Assembly: GCF_029210375.1 (NCBI RefSeq)
Contig: NZ_JARGER010000023.1
Coordinates: 1 to 64,000 of the forward strand
Direction: 5' to 3'
Source of the DNA: Nocardioides sp. YIM 152315
GTDB lineage: Bacteria; Actinomycetota; Actinomycetes; Propionibacteriales; Nocardioidaceae
Length of the DNA stretch: 64,000 bases
The number at the start of each line of letters is the position of its first letter. The first letter of the stretch is position 1. Under the pieces are notes generated by a model, which had not been told where the DNA came from, did not search any database, and saw only the letters and a list, made by a program, of their open reading frames with translations. Position numbers and translations under genes: made by a program. Below are positions 41,898-50,797 of this stretch, piece by piece.

Positions 41898-43112
41898 CTA
41901 TTCGTAGACGCGGTAGCCGCGCTCGCGCAGCCGCGTGAGCAGCTGCTCGGTGTGCGGCGCGCCGCGGGTCTCGAGCTGCAGGTGCACCTCCACCTCGTCG
42001 ACGTGGAGGGTGGGCGAGATCCGCTCGTGGGCGACCTCGAGCACGTTGGCACTGACCCCGCTGACCTCCCCGAGCAGCTGCGCCAGCCCGCCGGGCACGT
42101 CGGGGATCAGTACCCGCAGGTTGAGATAGCGCTCGGCGGCGGCCATGCCGTGCCGGATCACCTTGCCCAGCAGCAGCGGGTCGATGTTGCCGCCCGAGAG
42201 CACCGCCACGGCCGGCGTACGGAACGCATCGGGCTGCTCGAGCAGCGCGGCCACCGCGGCGGCGCCGGCCGGCTCGACGACGAGCTTGGCGCGCTCGAGC
42301 GTGGCCAGCACGGCGCGGGCCAGGGCGTCCTCGCTGACGGTGAGGATCTCGTCGACGTGGTCGCGCACGGCCGCGAACGTGATGTCGCCCGGCCGCCCGA
42401 CGGCGATGCCGTCGGCCATCGTGCTCATCGACTCCAGCGGCACCGGGGCGCCGTGCTCGAGCGAGCCGGGGTACGCCGCGGCGCCCGCCGCCTGCACCCC
42501 CACCACCCGGACGCCGGGCCTGAGCGCCTTGACCGCCAACGCGATGCCGGCGAGGAGTCCCCCGCCGCCGGTCGGCACGAGCACGGTCTCGACGTCCGGG
42601 CATTGCTCGAGGATCTCCAGGCCGGCCGTGCCCTGTCCGGCGACGATGTCCACGTGGTCGAAGGGGTGGATGAGCACCGCCCCGGTGCGCTCGGCGAAGG
42701 CCTGCGCCTCCCGCAGCGCGTCCTCGAGGTAGCGCCCGTGGAAGACCACCTCGGCGCCGTACCCGCGCGTCGCCTTCTCCTTCGGGATCGGCGCGCCCTC
42801 CGGCATGAAGACCGTCGCCTTGATGCCGAGCAGCTGGGCGGCGAGCGCGACGCCCTGGGCGTGGTTGCCGGCCGAGGCCGCGACGACGCCGTGTGCGCGC
42901 TCCTCCGCCGAGAGGCGCGAGATGCGCACGTAGGCGCCGCGGGCCTTGAACGAGCCGGTGCGCTGGAGGTTCTCGCACTTCAGCGAGACCGGGCCGCCGG
43001 CGAGCGCGGAGAGCCACCGCGACTCCTCCATCGGCGTCTCGATGGCGACCCCGGCGAGCACCTCCCTGGCGGCGCGGATGTCGGCCAGGTCGACGGTCGG
43101 GACCTCACTCAT
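41898..43112 (-). CDS. ilvA: Threonine dehydratase (threonine ammonia-lyase) with ACT domain
   Basis: 404 aa. The PLP lysine lies in NLQRTGSFKARGA; the glycine loop is VPTGGGGLLAGIALAV; the C-terminal ~75 residues (LRVLIPDVPGGLAQLLGEVSGVSANVLEV, VEVHLQLETRGAPHTEQLL) form an ACT-type regulatory domain. It deaminates threonine to 2-oxobutyrate. The single ACT domain and ~400-residue length are nearer to the catabolic type than to the 500-residue biosynthetic enzyme. The start overlaps the AI-2E gene's stop by eight bases. Confidence 0.92.
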   Translation of the reverse strand: MSEVPTVDLADIRAAREVLAGVAIETPMEESRWLSALAGGPVSLKCENLQRTGSFKARGAYVRISRLSAEERAHGVVAASAGNHAQGVALAAQLLGIKATVFMPEGAPIPKEKATRGYGAEVVFHGRYLEDALREAQAFAERTGAVLIHPFDHVDIVAGQGTAGLEILEQCPDVETVLVPTGGGGLLAGIALAVKALRPGVRVVGVQAAGAAAYPGSLEHGAPVPLESMSTMADGIAVGRPGDITFAAVRDHVDEILTVSEDALARAVLATLERAKLVVEPAGAAAVAALLEQPDAFRTPAVAVLSGGNIDPLLLGKVIRHGMAAAERYLNLRVLIPDVPGGLAQLLGEVSGVSANVLEVAHERISPTLHVDEVEVHLQLETRGAPHTEQLLTRLRERGYRVYE

Positions 43113-44442
43113 CGCGCGCCTCCTCCGGGACGTCCACGGTCTCTCCGGTCTCCTCGTAGTCCTCGTCGAGCTCCTCGACCGGATCGTCGCCGGGGGCGGT
43201 GTTGGCGGCGAGGTGCTGGACGACCGCGTTGAGCGCGGCGGCGATCGGTACGGCGACCAGGGCCCCGGCGACACCGGCGACGAGCACGCCCGTCGCGATC
43301 GCGAGGATCACCGCGAGCGGGTGCACCGAGACCCACCGGCCCATCAGGAACGGCTGGAGCACGTGCGCCTCGAGCTGCTGCACGCCGATGATGATGGCGA
43401 GCATCACGAGGGCCGTGATCGGCCCGTTGGCGACCAGGGCGACCAGGACCGCGACCGCACCGGCCACCGTCGCACCGACCAGCGGGACGAACGCGCCGAG
43501 GAACACCAGCACGCCGATCGCCAGCACGAAGGGCACCCCGATGATCGCGGCGCCGACGGCGATGCCGATCGCGTCGACGAGGGCGACGATCACCGTCGCC
43601 CGGACGAACTGGGTCAGCGAGATCCAGGCCACCCGGCCCGAGCTGTCGACCCGCCCGCGCGCCGACCGCGGGGCGATCCGCACCAGCCAGGCCCAGATCC
43701 GCTCGCCGTCGGCGAGGAAGAAGTACGTCGAGAACAGCACGATGAAGAAGCCCGCGAACACGTGCCCGACCGCGCTGCCCACCTCGCTGATCCGCCCGAC
43801 GATCTCGCCCTCACGCGACCGTTCGGTGATCGCGTCCTGCGCCCGGGCGATGTAGTCGTTGATCTGGGAGTCGCTGGCGTTGAGCGGACCGTCCTTGAGC
43901 CACGTCCTGATCTCGTCGAGCCCGGCGACCGTCTGGTCGGCGAGGTCGTTGGCGCCGTTCGCGATCTGCTGGCCCGCGAGGGTGAGCAGCAGGCCCACCA
44001 GTCCGATGCCGGCGATGACCACCGCCAACGCCGACAGCCCGCGGGGCAGCCCGAGTCGGACCATCCCGTCGACGATCGGGATCACCAGTGCGGTGATCAG
44101 CAGGGCGATCACGACCGGCAGGACCACGACCGAGAGGAAGCCGATCGCGAGGAAGAGCACCGCCGCGGCCGCGACGATCACCAGGAAGCGCCACGACCAC
44201 GCCGCGGCGAGGTCGACGCCCTTCGGGACCTGCGGCCCGTCGAACGCCGCCCGCGGCGCCACCGCGACGGGCAGCTCCAGCTGGGCCTGGCGCTCGTCGC
44301 GCCGCAGCGCCCACTGGTGAGCCAGCCGCGCGGCGATGCCCTCCTCGCCCTCCTGCTGCTCCTCGTCGGCACGGTGCCGCAGATGGATCAGCGGGAGTCG
44401 GCGGCGGCCGGCGTCGTCGGGCTCGTCAGCGTCGTTGCTCAC
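43105..44442 (-). CDS. AI-2E transporter family (UPF0118) permease
   Basis: 445 aa. About eight transmembrane helices in the PF01594 arrangement with LPRGLSALAVVIAGIGLVGLLLTL and the C-terminal helices GALVAVPIAAALNAVVQHL, plus long charged cytoplasmic tails. Family members export small molecules or act as Na+/H+ antiporters; AI-2 itself is unlikely here. Leaderless GTG: TAGGTT ends 6 nt upstream. Probably co-transcribed with the overlapping threonine dehydratase gene. Confidence 0.9.
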   Translation of the reverse strand: MSNDADEPDDAGRRRLPLIHLRHRADEEQQEGEEGIAARLAHQWALRRDERQAQLELPVAVAPRAAFDGPQVPKGVDLAAAWSWRFLVIVAAAAVLFLAIGFLSVVVLPVVIALLITALVIPIVDGMVRLGLPRGLSALAVVIAGIGLVGLLLTLAGQQIANGANDLADQTVAGLDEIRTWLKDGPLNASDSQINDYIARAQDAITERSREGEIVGRISEVGSAVGHVFAGFFIVLFSTYFFLADGERIWAWLVRIAPRSARGRVDSSGRVAWISLTQFVRATVIVALVDAIGIAVGAAIIGVPFVLAIGVLVFLGAFVPLVGATVAGAVAVLVALVANGPITALVMLAIIIGVQQLEAHVLQPFLMGRWVSVHPLAVILAIATGVLVAGVAGALVAVPIAAALNAVVQHLAANTAPGDDPVEELDEDYEETGETVDVPEEARDE

Positions 44443-44448
44443 GGCGAC

Positions 44449-44454
44449 AACCTA
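44449..44454 (-). promoter_or_regulatory. -10 hexamer TAGGTT, leaderless AI-2E family gene
   Basis: TAGGTT on the minus strand ends 6 nt before the GTG at 44442. Confidence 0.45.
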
Positions 44455-44467
44455 TCCCGCAGGATCG

Positions 44468-45631
44468 TCAGCCCAGGGCACGCTCGAGGTCGGCGACGAG
44501 GTCGTCGGCGGTCTCGATGCCGACGCTGATCCGCACCAGATCGGCCGGCACCTCGAGGTCGGTGCCCGCCACGCTGGCGTGCGTCATCCGGCCGGGGTGC
44601 TCGATGAGCGACTCGACCCCGCCCAGCGACTCGCCGAGCGTGAAGACCTCGGTGCGCTCGCACACCTGGAGGGCGTGCTTCTCGCCACCGGTGACGCGGA
44701 ACGACACCATGCCGCCGTACCTCTTCATCTGGCGCTGCGCGACCTCGTGGCCGGGATGCGTCTCGAGCCCCGGGTAGATGACCTCACCGACCTTCGGGTG
44801 GCTCGTCAGGAAGTCCACCACCCGCTCGGCGTTGTCGCAGTGCCGGTCCATCCGCACCGCGAGCGTCTTCAGCCCACGCAGGGTGAGCCAGGAGTCGAAC
44901 GGTCCGGCGACGGCACCCATGGCGTTCTGGTGGAAGCCGACCTTCTCGGCGAGCTCGAGGTCGCGGACCACCAGGGCGCCACCGACGACGTCGGAGTGGC
45001 CGCCGCAGTACTTCGTGGTCGAGTGCACGACGACGTCGGCCCCGAGGGTGAGCGGCTGCTGGAGGTACGGCGACGCGAAGGTGTTGTCGACGACCAGCAG
45101 CGCCCCGGCGTCGTGGGCGACCCCGGCGAGGGCGGCGATGTCGCCGACGTTGAGCAACGGGTTGGTCGGCGTCTCGACCCAGACCAGCGTGGTCTCTCCC
45201 GGGCGGATCGCCGCGGCGACCTCGTCGACGTCGGAGACCGCCGCCGGGCTGTGCTCCAGCCCCCAGACCTTCTCGACCTTGTCGAAGAGCCGGAAGGTGC
45301 CGCCGTACGCGTCGTCCGGGATCACCACGTGGTCGCCGGGCCGGCACACGCTGCGCACCAGCGTGTCCTCGGCGGCCAGACCGGACGCGAACGCGAACCC
45401 CCGCTCCCCGTCCTCGAGCGCCGCGATGTTGCCCTCGAGCGCGGTGCGGGTCGGGTTCGCCGAGCGGCTGTACTCGTAGCCGCCGCGCAGGCCGCCGACG
45501 CCGTCCTGCTTGTAGGTGCTGGTCGCGTAGATCGGCGGGATCACCGCGCCGGTGGTCGGGTCGGGCTCGTAGCCGGCGTGGATCGCACGCGTCTCGAAGC
45601 CCGACTTGTGACGGTGCTGCTGCTCGCTCAT
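44468..45631 (-). CDS. metB: Cystathionine gamma-synthase
   Basis: 387 aa PLP enzyme of the Cys/Met metabolism family: FETRAIHAGYEPDPTTGAVIPPIYATSTY at the start, PLP lysine in VVHSTTKYCGGHSDVVGGA, and GRMTHASVAG near the end. It joins O-activated homoserine to cysteine, or with the cystathionine beta-synthase downstream in this window serves transsulfuration. The ATG at 45631 is preceded by TAGCCT ending 7 nt upstream. Confidence 0.95.
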   Translation of the reverse strand: MSEQQHRHKSGFETRAIHAGYEPDPTTGAVIPPIYATSTYKQDGVGGLRGGYEYSRSANPTRTALEGNIAALEDGERGFAFASGLAAEDTLVRSVCRPGDHVVIPDDAYGGTFRLFDKVEKVWGLEHSPAAVSDVDEVAAAIRPGETTLVWVETPTNPLLNVGDIAALAGVAHDAGALLVVDNTFASPYLQQPLTLGADVVVHSTTKYCGGHSDVVGGALVVRDLELAEKVGFHQNAMGAVAGPFDSWLTLRGLKTLAVRMDRHCDNAERVVDFLTSHPKVGEVIYPGLETHPGHEVAQRQMKRYGGMVSFRVTGGEKHALQVCERTEVFTLGESLGGVESLIEHPGRMTHASVAGTDLEVPADLVRISVGIETADDLVADLERALG

Positions 45632-45638
45632 GTCGTCG

Positions 45639-45644
45639 AGGCTA
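45639..45644 (-). promoter_or_regulatory. -10 hexamer TAGCCT, leaderless metB
   Basis: TAGCCT on the minus strand ends 7 nt before ATG 45631. Confidence 0.45.
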
Positions 45645-45660
45645 GCCGTCGTTCGCGCGG

Positions 45661-45702
45661 CGGCGTTTCGAGACGGGCTCCGTCCCTCCTCGACCGCCGC
45701 CA
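45661..45702. repeat. Dispersed ~45-bp palindrome family, copy 1
   Basis: GTTTCGAGACGG, a short centre, then CCTCCTCGACCGCC. It matches the reverse complement of the element at 58869-58914 outside the centre. It lies in the 141-bp spacer between divergent metB and msrA. Confidence 0.65.
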
Positions 45703-45772
45703 GCTGCGGGAACGCCACGGCCACCGCCGGTGTTACAGACTGTGCAAGATCCCTCCGAGAGAAGGAGACCCC

Positions 45773-46417
45773 GTGTTCCTCACCCGCAAGGCCGAGATGG
45801 TCGCCCCCGAGCAGACCCTGCCCGGCCGCAGCCAGCGCGACTTCCCCCTGTCCGACCGGCACCGCGTGCTCGACGCCCCGGTGATCACCGACGAGGTCCC
45901 CGAGGGCTACGAGGTGGCCCTCTTCGGCCTCGGCTGCTTCTGGGGCGCCGAGGAGATCTACTGGCAGGTCCCGGGCGTCTGGTCGACGTCGGTCGGGTAC
46001 GCCGGGGGCACCACGCCCCACCCGTCGTACGAGGAGGTCTGCTCCGGCAGGACCAACCACACCGAGGCCGTGCGGATCGTCTTCGACCCCGCGCAGGTCT
46101 CGTACGCCGACCTGGTGAAGACCTTCTTCGAGGTGCACGACCCGACCCAGGGCTACCGCCAGGGCAACGACGTCGGCACCCAGTACCGCTCGGCCATCTA
46201 CTACACGACCCCCGGGCAGGAGCAGGTCGCCCGCGAGCTCACGCAGACCTACGGGGACGAGCTGAAGCGCCGCCGTCTCGGCGACATCACCACCGAGATC
46301 CGGCCCGCGGCCGACACGCCCTACTACTACGCCGAGGACCACCACCAGCAGTACCTCGCGAAGAACCCGCACGGCTACCGCTGCCACGCCAACACCGGGG
46401 TGAGGTTCCCCGCCTGA
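45773..46417 (+). CDS. msrA: Peptide methionine sulfoxide reductase A
   Basis: 214 aa. Catalytic Cys in LFGLGCFWGAEEIYWQVPGV, followed by GYAGGTTPHPSYEEVCSG, HTEAVRIVFDP, DPTQGYRQGNDVGTQYRSAIYY and the C-terminal GYRCHANTGVRFPA with a resolving Cys. It repairs oxidised methionine. The GTG start at 45773 has GAAGGAG about six bases upstream and gives the usual ~45-residue N-terminal extension of this subgroup. Confidence 0.96.
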   Translation: MFLTRKAEMVAPEQTLPGRSQRDFPLSDRHRVLDAPVITDEVPEGYEVALFGLGCFWGAEEIYWQVPGVWSTSVGYAGGTTPHPSYEEVCSGRTNHTEAVRIVFDPAQVSYADLVKTFFEVHDPTQGYRQGNDVGTQYRSAIYYTTPGQEQVARELTQTYGDELKRRRLGDITTEIRPAADTPYYYAEDHHQQYLAKNPHGYRCHANTGVRFPA

Positions 46418-46459
46418 CGTGAGTGCCGCGCGCTGGGAGCCGTTTGGGACAATCGGCGC

Positions 46460-47800
46460 ATGAGCGAGCTGCCCCGCAAGGCCGTGGCGCGCACGGCGAG
46501 GCTCGCCGCGCTGCCCATCGGGTACGCCGGCCGCAGCGCGATCGGGCTCGGCAAGCGGATCGGCGGGCGGCCCGCCGAGGCGGTGATGACCGAGATCCAG
46601 CAGCGCACCGCGGAGCAGCTGTTCCGGACCCTGGGCGAGCTCAAGGGCGGGGCGATGAAGTTCGGCCAGATGCTGTCGGTGCTGGAGTCGGCGTTCCCCG
46701 AGGAGCTGGCCGGCCCCTACCGCGACCAGCTCACCCGGCTCCAGGACGCCGCTCCCCCGATGCCGACGGCGACCGTGCGCGAGATCCTGGCCCGTGACCT
46801 CGGCTCGGACTGGAAGGAGCGGTTGGTCTGGCTCGACGGAGGCCCGACCGCGGCGGCGTCGATCGGCCAGGTGCACCGCGGACGCTGGGTCGACGGCCGC
46901 GACGTGGCGGTCAAGGTGCAGTACCCCGGCGCCGGCGAGGCGCTGCGGTCCGACCTGCGCGCGATCTCGCGGGTGGCGCGGACGGCGGCACCGCTCGTGC
47001 CCGGCCTCGACCTGAAGCCGCTGATCGAGGAGCTCCAGGCCCGCGCCGACGACGAGCTCGACTACCAGCTCGAGGCCGAGGCGCAGCGCACGTTCGCGGC
47101 GGCGTTCCGCGACGACCCGGAGATCGTGGTGCCCGACGTGGTCGACGTCGGCTCGACGACGCTCGTGACCGAGTGGCTCGAGAGCCCTGCCTCCCTGGCA
47201 GCGGTGATCGCCGACGGGTCCCAGGCCGAGCGGGACCACTACGGCGAGCTCTTCGTGCGGTTCCTCTTCTCCGGCCCCACGCGCACCGGCATGCTGCACG
47301 CCGACCCGCACCCGGGCAACTACCGGATCCTGCCCGGGCCGGGCGGCGAGCCAGGCGGGCTCGGCGTCCTCGACTTCGGCGCGGTCGCCCGCCTGCCCGG
47401 CCGCGGGCTGCCCGCGGCGATGGGCCGCCTGCTGCGCATCGCCGCCGACGAGGACGAGGAGCGGCTCCTCGACGGGCTGCGCCAGGAAGGCTTCGTCAAG
47501 GAGCGGATCTCGGTCGACGCCGGCCAGGTGCTCGACTACCTCGCGCCGTTCGTGGAGCCGACCCGCGTCGACCGGTTCCGCTTCAGCCGGGCCTGGATGC
47601 GCCGGCAGTTCGCCCGCATCAACGACCCCCGGAGCCCGGCGTACACGGTCGGCATGAAGCTCAACCTGCCGCCGTCGTACCTGCTCATCCACCGCACGTG
47701 GCTCGCCGGTGTCGGCGTGCTCTGCCAGCTGGAGTGCGAGGCGCCGTTCCGGCAGATCCTCACCGACGCGCTCCCGGGCTTCACCGACGACGCGGGCTGA
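46460..47800 (+). CDS. ABC1/AarF (UbiB-like) atypical kinase
   Basis: 446 aa with all ABC1 signatures: KxGQ motif in GGAMKFGQMLSVLES, nucleotide loop AAASIGQVHRG, invariant Lys in VAVKVQYPG, and HADPHPGNYRIL plus VLDFGAVARL in the C-lobe. These atypical kinases support quinone and lipid metabolism; in actinobacteria the substrate is unknown. GACAAT, a variant -10, ends 6 nt before the ATG. Confidence 0.92.
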   Translation: MSELPRKAVARTARLAALPIGYAGRSAIGLGKRIGGRPAEAVMTEIQQRTAEQLFRTLGELKGGAMKFGQMLSVLESAFPEELAGPYRDQLTRLQDAAPPMPTATVREILARDLGSDWKERLVWLDGGPTAAASIGQVHRGRWVDGRDVAVKVQYPGAGEALRSDLRAISRVARTAAPLVPGLDLKPLIEELQARADDELDYQLEAEAQRTFAAAFRDDPEIVVPDVVDVGSTTLVTEWLESPASLAAVIADGSQAERDHYGELFVRFLFSGPTRTGMLHADPHPGNYRILPGPGGEPGGLGVLDFGAVARLPGRGLPAAMGRLLRIAADEDEERLLDGLRQEGFVKERISVDAGQVLDYLAPFVEPTRVDRFRFSRAWMRRQFARINDPRSPAYTVGMKLNLPPSYLLIHRTWLAGVGVLCQLECEAPFRQILTDALPGFTDDAG

Positions 47801-47866
47801 CCCGATCTGACGATTGTCACCGGACGACGCCCGGGAGCACGCTGGAAGGTGGCCCAGGAGGTTGCC

Positions 47867-48250
47867 ATGTCACTGACCGACAGTGTGGTCGCGGTGATGC
47901 TCCCCACCGGGGACGCCGCGCGTGCGCAGGACTTCTACGAGAAGCGTCTCGGGCTTCCCTACGACGGCGAGAGCCCCGGCGGTGAGCTGATGTTCGGCCT
48001 CGCCGGCGGCTCGCACGTCGTCCTCCGACCGTTCCCGGAGGTGCACCCGTCGCCGAACACCGCCATGAGCTTCGAGGTGCGCGACATCGAGTCGGAGATC
48101 GCCGACCTCGAGTCCCGCGGAGTGGCGTTCGAGGACTACGACCTGCCGGACCTGAAGACCGTCAAGCACGTCTTCGACGACGGCCAGATGAAGGCGGCGT
48201 GGTTCCTCGACCCCGACGGGAACGTCCTCTGCCTGCACCAGCCGAGCTGA
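47867..48250 (+). CDS. VOC family protein (glyoxalase-like)
   Basis: 127 aa single VOC domain: MLPTGDAARAQDFYEKRLGLPYDGES, MSFEVRDIESEIADLESRGVAF and AAWFLDPDGNVLCLHQ (metal ligand region). Substrate unknown. ATG 47867 chosen because AGGAGG lies five bases upstream; a GTG at 47849 is in frame. Confidence 0.85.
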   Translation: MSLTDSVVAVMLPTGDAARAQDFYEKRLGLPYDGESPGGELMFGLAGGSHVVLRPFPEVHPSPNTAMSFEVRDIESEIADLESRGVAFEDYDLPDLKTVKHVFDDGQMKAAWFLDPDGNVLCLHQPS

Positions 48251-48251
48251 G

Positions 48252-49412
48252 TCAGACCGCGGCGTCGACCGGCGACTGACGCCGCGCGGACCCCAGGACG
48301 AGGACCGCCGCGGCTACGCAGAGCGCGCCGCACAGCGGCCACAGCGCGCCCGGCGCCACGGCGTACACGACGCCGCCCACCGGACCGGCGAGCAGCGTGC
48401 CGCTCGTCGAGGCGCCGGCGTAGAGACCCTGGTACTGCCCGACGAGGTGGTCCGGCGCCGCGTCCAGCACGTGCGCGGTCGCGGTCGTCTTGTAGAGGAT
48501 CTCGCCGGCGGTGAGCACGACCATCGCGAGCACCGCGCCGACGGCGGTGACGGGCAGCCCGAACATCGCCGTCCCGATGCCGACCAGCGTGTAGCCCACG
48601 GCGATGATCGGGTACGACGAGCATCGGCGCAGCGCCATCGCGACCGGGACCTCCAGCAGCAGGATCAGCCCGGACCCGACCGCGATCAGCGCCGTGTAGA
48701 GCCCGACCGGCTGACCCTCGTCGCGCAGGTGCACCGGCAGCGTCGTGTAGAGCTGTCGGTAGACGAGGTCGACCAGCACGACCGCGGTCAGCAGCGTCAC
48801 CAGGGCCCGGTCCGCCCGCAGTGCGCGCCACAGGCCGGGCCCGCTCCGGTCGACCGCGAGCGGCTCGTCGCGCGGCAGGCCTGCGCAGACCGCCCAGGCC
48901 ACGAGCACCGTGAGCGTGCCGTCGATCCAGAACAGCGCGGCATAGCTGTGCGCCACGACCAGCGCGCCGAGCGGCGGGCCGATCACGAAGCCGGCGTTCG
49001 ACGCCGCCCGACCGATCGCGACCGCGGTCCGCCGGTCGCCGCGCGGCATCGCCAGCGCCACCAGCGCCCCGGTCGAGACGCCGGCGGTCGCGGACAGGTA
49101 GGACAGCGTTGGCAGGCCGAGCACCAGCACCCACACGGGCAGCCACGGCACGGTCACCAAGCCGAGGCCGGCCGCCGTCGACGCGACGAGCAGCACCCGG
49201 CGGTGGCCGTGCCGGTCGCCCCAGCGACCGCCCGTGAAGTTGCCGACCAGGTACCCGAGACCCGAGGCGCCGGCGACCAGGCCGGCGCCCGCGATCGGCA
49301 GGTCGCGCGGGCCGGTCAGGTAGAGCGTCAGGAACAGCATCACGAAGGAGCTCATCGAGCTCACGAACCGCGCTGCCGCCAGCGCCCACACCACCCGGGG
49401 CAGGTCTCGCAC
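48252..49412 (-). CDS. MFS transporter
   Basis: 386 aa, about 12 hydrophobic helices, loop motif GGRWGDRHGHRRVLLVAS. Substrate unknown. It is divergent from the HxlR-peroxiredoxin fusion gene with a 54-bp gap holding a perfect inverted repeat, so regulation by that protein is plausible. GGAGGG precedes the start. Confidence 0.88.
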   Translation of the reverse strand: MRDLPRVVWALAAARFVSSMSSFVMLFLTLYLTGPRDLPIAGAGLVAGASGLGYLVGNFTGGRWGDRHGHRRVLLVASTAAGLGLVTVPWLPVWVLVLGLPTLSYLSATAGVSTGALVALAMPRGDRRTAVAIGRAASNAGFVIGPPLGALVVAHSYAALFWIDGTLTVLVAWAVCAGLPRDEPLAVDRSGPGLWRALRADRALVTLLTAVVLVDLVYRQLYTTLPVHLRDEGQPVGLYTALIAVGSGLILLLEVPVAMALRRCSSYPIIAVGYTLVGIGTAMFGLPVTAVGAVLAMVVLTAGEILYKTTATAHVLDAAPDHLVGQYQGLYAGASTSGTLLAGPVGGVVYAVAPGALWPLCGALCVAAAVLVLGSARRQSPVDAAV

Positions 49413-49432
49413 GCCGCCCTCCCGTCCAAGTC

Positions 49433-49449
49433 AGTTTCTTTTGGAAACT
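49433..49449. promoter_or_regulatory. Operator candidate AGTTTC-N5-GAAACT between MFS and HxlR-peroxiredoxin genes
   Basis: A perfect 6-bp inverted repeat (AGTTTC and GAAACT, 5-nt spacer) sits just upstream of the TAGGAT hexamer. It is placed where a repressor would block the rightward promoter, and possibly the leftward one. Confidence 0.55.
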
Positions 49450-49454
49450 CACCC

Positions 49455-49460
49455 TAGGAT
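49455..49460 (+). promoter_or_regulatory. -10 hexamer TAGGAT, leaderless HxlR-peroxiredoxin gene
   Basis: TAGGAT ends 6 nt before the ATG at 49467. Confidence 0.5.
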
Positions 49461-49466
49461 GTCGGC

Positions 49467-50312
49467 ATGCCCCCGCGCATCCCCGATGACGACTGCGGGG
49501 TCGCCCACGCCCTCGGCGTCCTCGGGGACGCGTGGTCGGTGCTGGTGCTCCGCGACGTCGCGCGCGGACACGGCCGGTTCGAGCGGCTGCTCGCCGACAG
49601 CGGCATCTCGCGCAAGGTGCTCGCCCAGCGGCTGGCCTCGCTCGTCGAGGCCGAGGTGCTGGAGAAGGTGCGCTACCAGGACCGCCCGGACCGCTACGAG
49701 TACCGGCTCGCCGCGCGCGGCCACGCCGCCCTCCCGGTGCTCGCCGCCCTGCAGGAGTGGGGCGACACCTGGGTGCTCGGCGACGGCACGACGACCGCGA
49801 TCGCGGATGCCGACGGCGCAGAGACGCACCGGGTCGCGGCCCTCGTCGGCACGCGCGTCCCGTCGCTGCGCGCCGACCCGATCGCGGCCGCGGCGTACCC
49901 CGCGTCCCAGGCGTGCACGGTCGTCTACTGCTACCCGGGGACCGCGCTGCCGGCGATCGAAGCCGTGCCGGGCGGCCCGGGGTGTTCCTTGGAGTCGTGC
50001 ACCTACCGCGACCGGATCGACGAGTTCGCGGCGGTCGGCGCGGCCGTCGTCGGCGTCAGCACCCAGCGGCCGGAGGAACAGGCGACGTTCGCAGAGGCGA
50101 ACGGGATCCAGTTCCCCCTGGTCTCCGACGCCGACCTCGAGCTCGCGACCGCGCTGCGGCTGCCGACGTTCCGGCATTCCGGCGCCACCCGGCTCAAGCG
50201 GCTGACCCTCGTCGTCGACGCCGACCGGATCGTCCGCGGGACGCTCTTCCCGATCCGGGACGTGACCGGCAGCGTCGAGGACGCGTTGGCCCTGGTGCGC
50301 TCGCTCAGCTGA
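49467..50312 (+). CDS. HxlR-type transcription regulator fused to a PrxQ-like peroxiredoxin
   Basis: 281 aa. Residues ~8-95 form a HxlR winged HTH (CGVAHALGVLGDAWSVLVLRDVARGHGRFERLLADSGISRKVLAQRLASL, EVLEKVRYQDRPDRYEYRLAARG). Residues ~130-280 form a thioredoxin-fold peroxiredoxin of the PrxQ/BCP type: VVYCYPGTALP, then peroxidatic-site motif GPGCSLESCTYRDRIDEFAAVGAAVVGVSTQRPEEQATFAEANGIQFPLVSDAD. Two Cys five residues apart could form a disulfide, so the fusion could be a one-piece peroxide or thiol sensor and repressor. It overlaps the convergent GNAT gene by eight bases. The domain calls are firm; the sensing role is inference. Confidence 0.88.
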   Translation: MPPRIPDDDCGVAHALGVLGDAWSVLVLRDVARGHGRFERLLADSGISRKVLAQRLASLVEAEVLEKVRYQDRPDRYEYRLAARGHAALPVLAALQEWGDTWVLGDGTTTAIADADGAETHRVAALVGTRVPSLRADPIAAAAYPASQACTVVYCYPGTALPAIEAVPGGPGCSLESCTYRDRIDEFAAVGAAVVGVSTQRPEEQATFAEANGIQFPLVSDADLELATALRLPTFRHSGATRLKRLTLVVDADRIVRGTLFPIRDVTGSVEDALALVRSLS

Positions 50313-50790
50313 GCCGCAGGTGCATCACGTGCAGGCCGACCGGGCCGTGCGTGCGGGAGTCGAACGCCTCGGGCACCGTGCCCACGATCTCGAAGCCCAG
50401 CGCCTGCCAGAGGCGTACGGCGGCGGTGTTGGTCTCCACGACGGCGTTGAACTGGATCGCGCGGAAACCCTGGTCGCGGTGCCACTGCACGACGTACTCC
50501 CCCAACGCCCGACCCACGCCGCGGCCGCGCGCGTCCGGCGAGACCATGAACGAGGCGGTGCCGACGTGGCTGCCCCGGCCGGGGCGGTTCGGCCCCATGG
50601 TGGCGCTGCCGAGGATCCGGTCGGCGCCCTCGAGGACGACGGTCTGCCCGGGCGGCGACATCGTCCACAGCGCGCGCGCCTGCTCGGAGGTGAGGTCCGC
50701 CGGGTAGGCGTAGGTCTCGCCGGCCCGCACGATCTCGTCGAAGAACTCCCAGACCTGCGGCCAGTCGGCCTCGGTCATCGCCCGGATCAC
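50305..50790 (-). CDS. GNAT family N-acetyltransferase
   Basis: 161 aa with the GNAT acetyl-CoA site: GSHVGTASFMVSPDARGRGVGRALGEYVVQWHRDQGFRAIQFNAV and VRLWQALGFEIVGTVPEAF. The substrate is unknown; overall pattern is like phosphinothricin/L-amino acid acetyltransferases. GTG 50790 used; ATG 50778 is possible. Confidence 0.88.
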   Translation of the reverse strand: MIRAMTEADWPQVWEFFDEIVRAGETYAYPADLTSEQARALWTMSPPGQTVVLEGADRILGSATMGPNRPGRGSHVGTASFMVSPDARGRGVGRALGEYVVQWHRDQGFRAIQFNAVVETNTAAVRLWQALGFEIVGTVPEAFDSRTHGPVGLHVMHLRLS

Positions 50791-50797
50791 GGGGCCG

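Noticed and set aside
45774..47692. Minus-strand frame extending upstream of metB through msrA and the ABC1 kinase gene
   Set aside because: The open frame continues only as a shadow of plus-strand genes; metB begins at 45631 with its own promoter.
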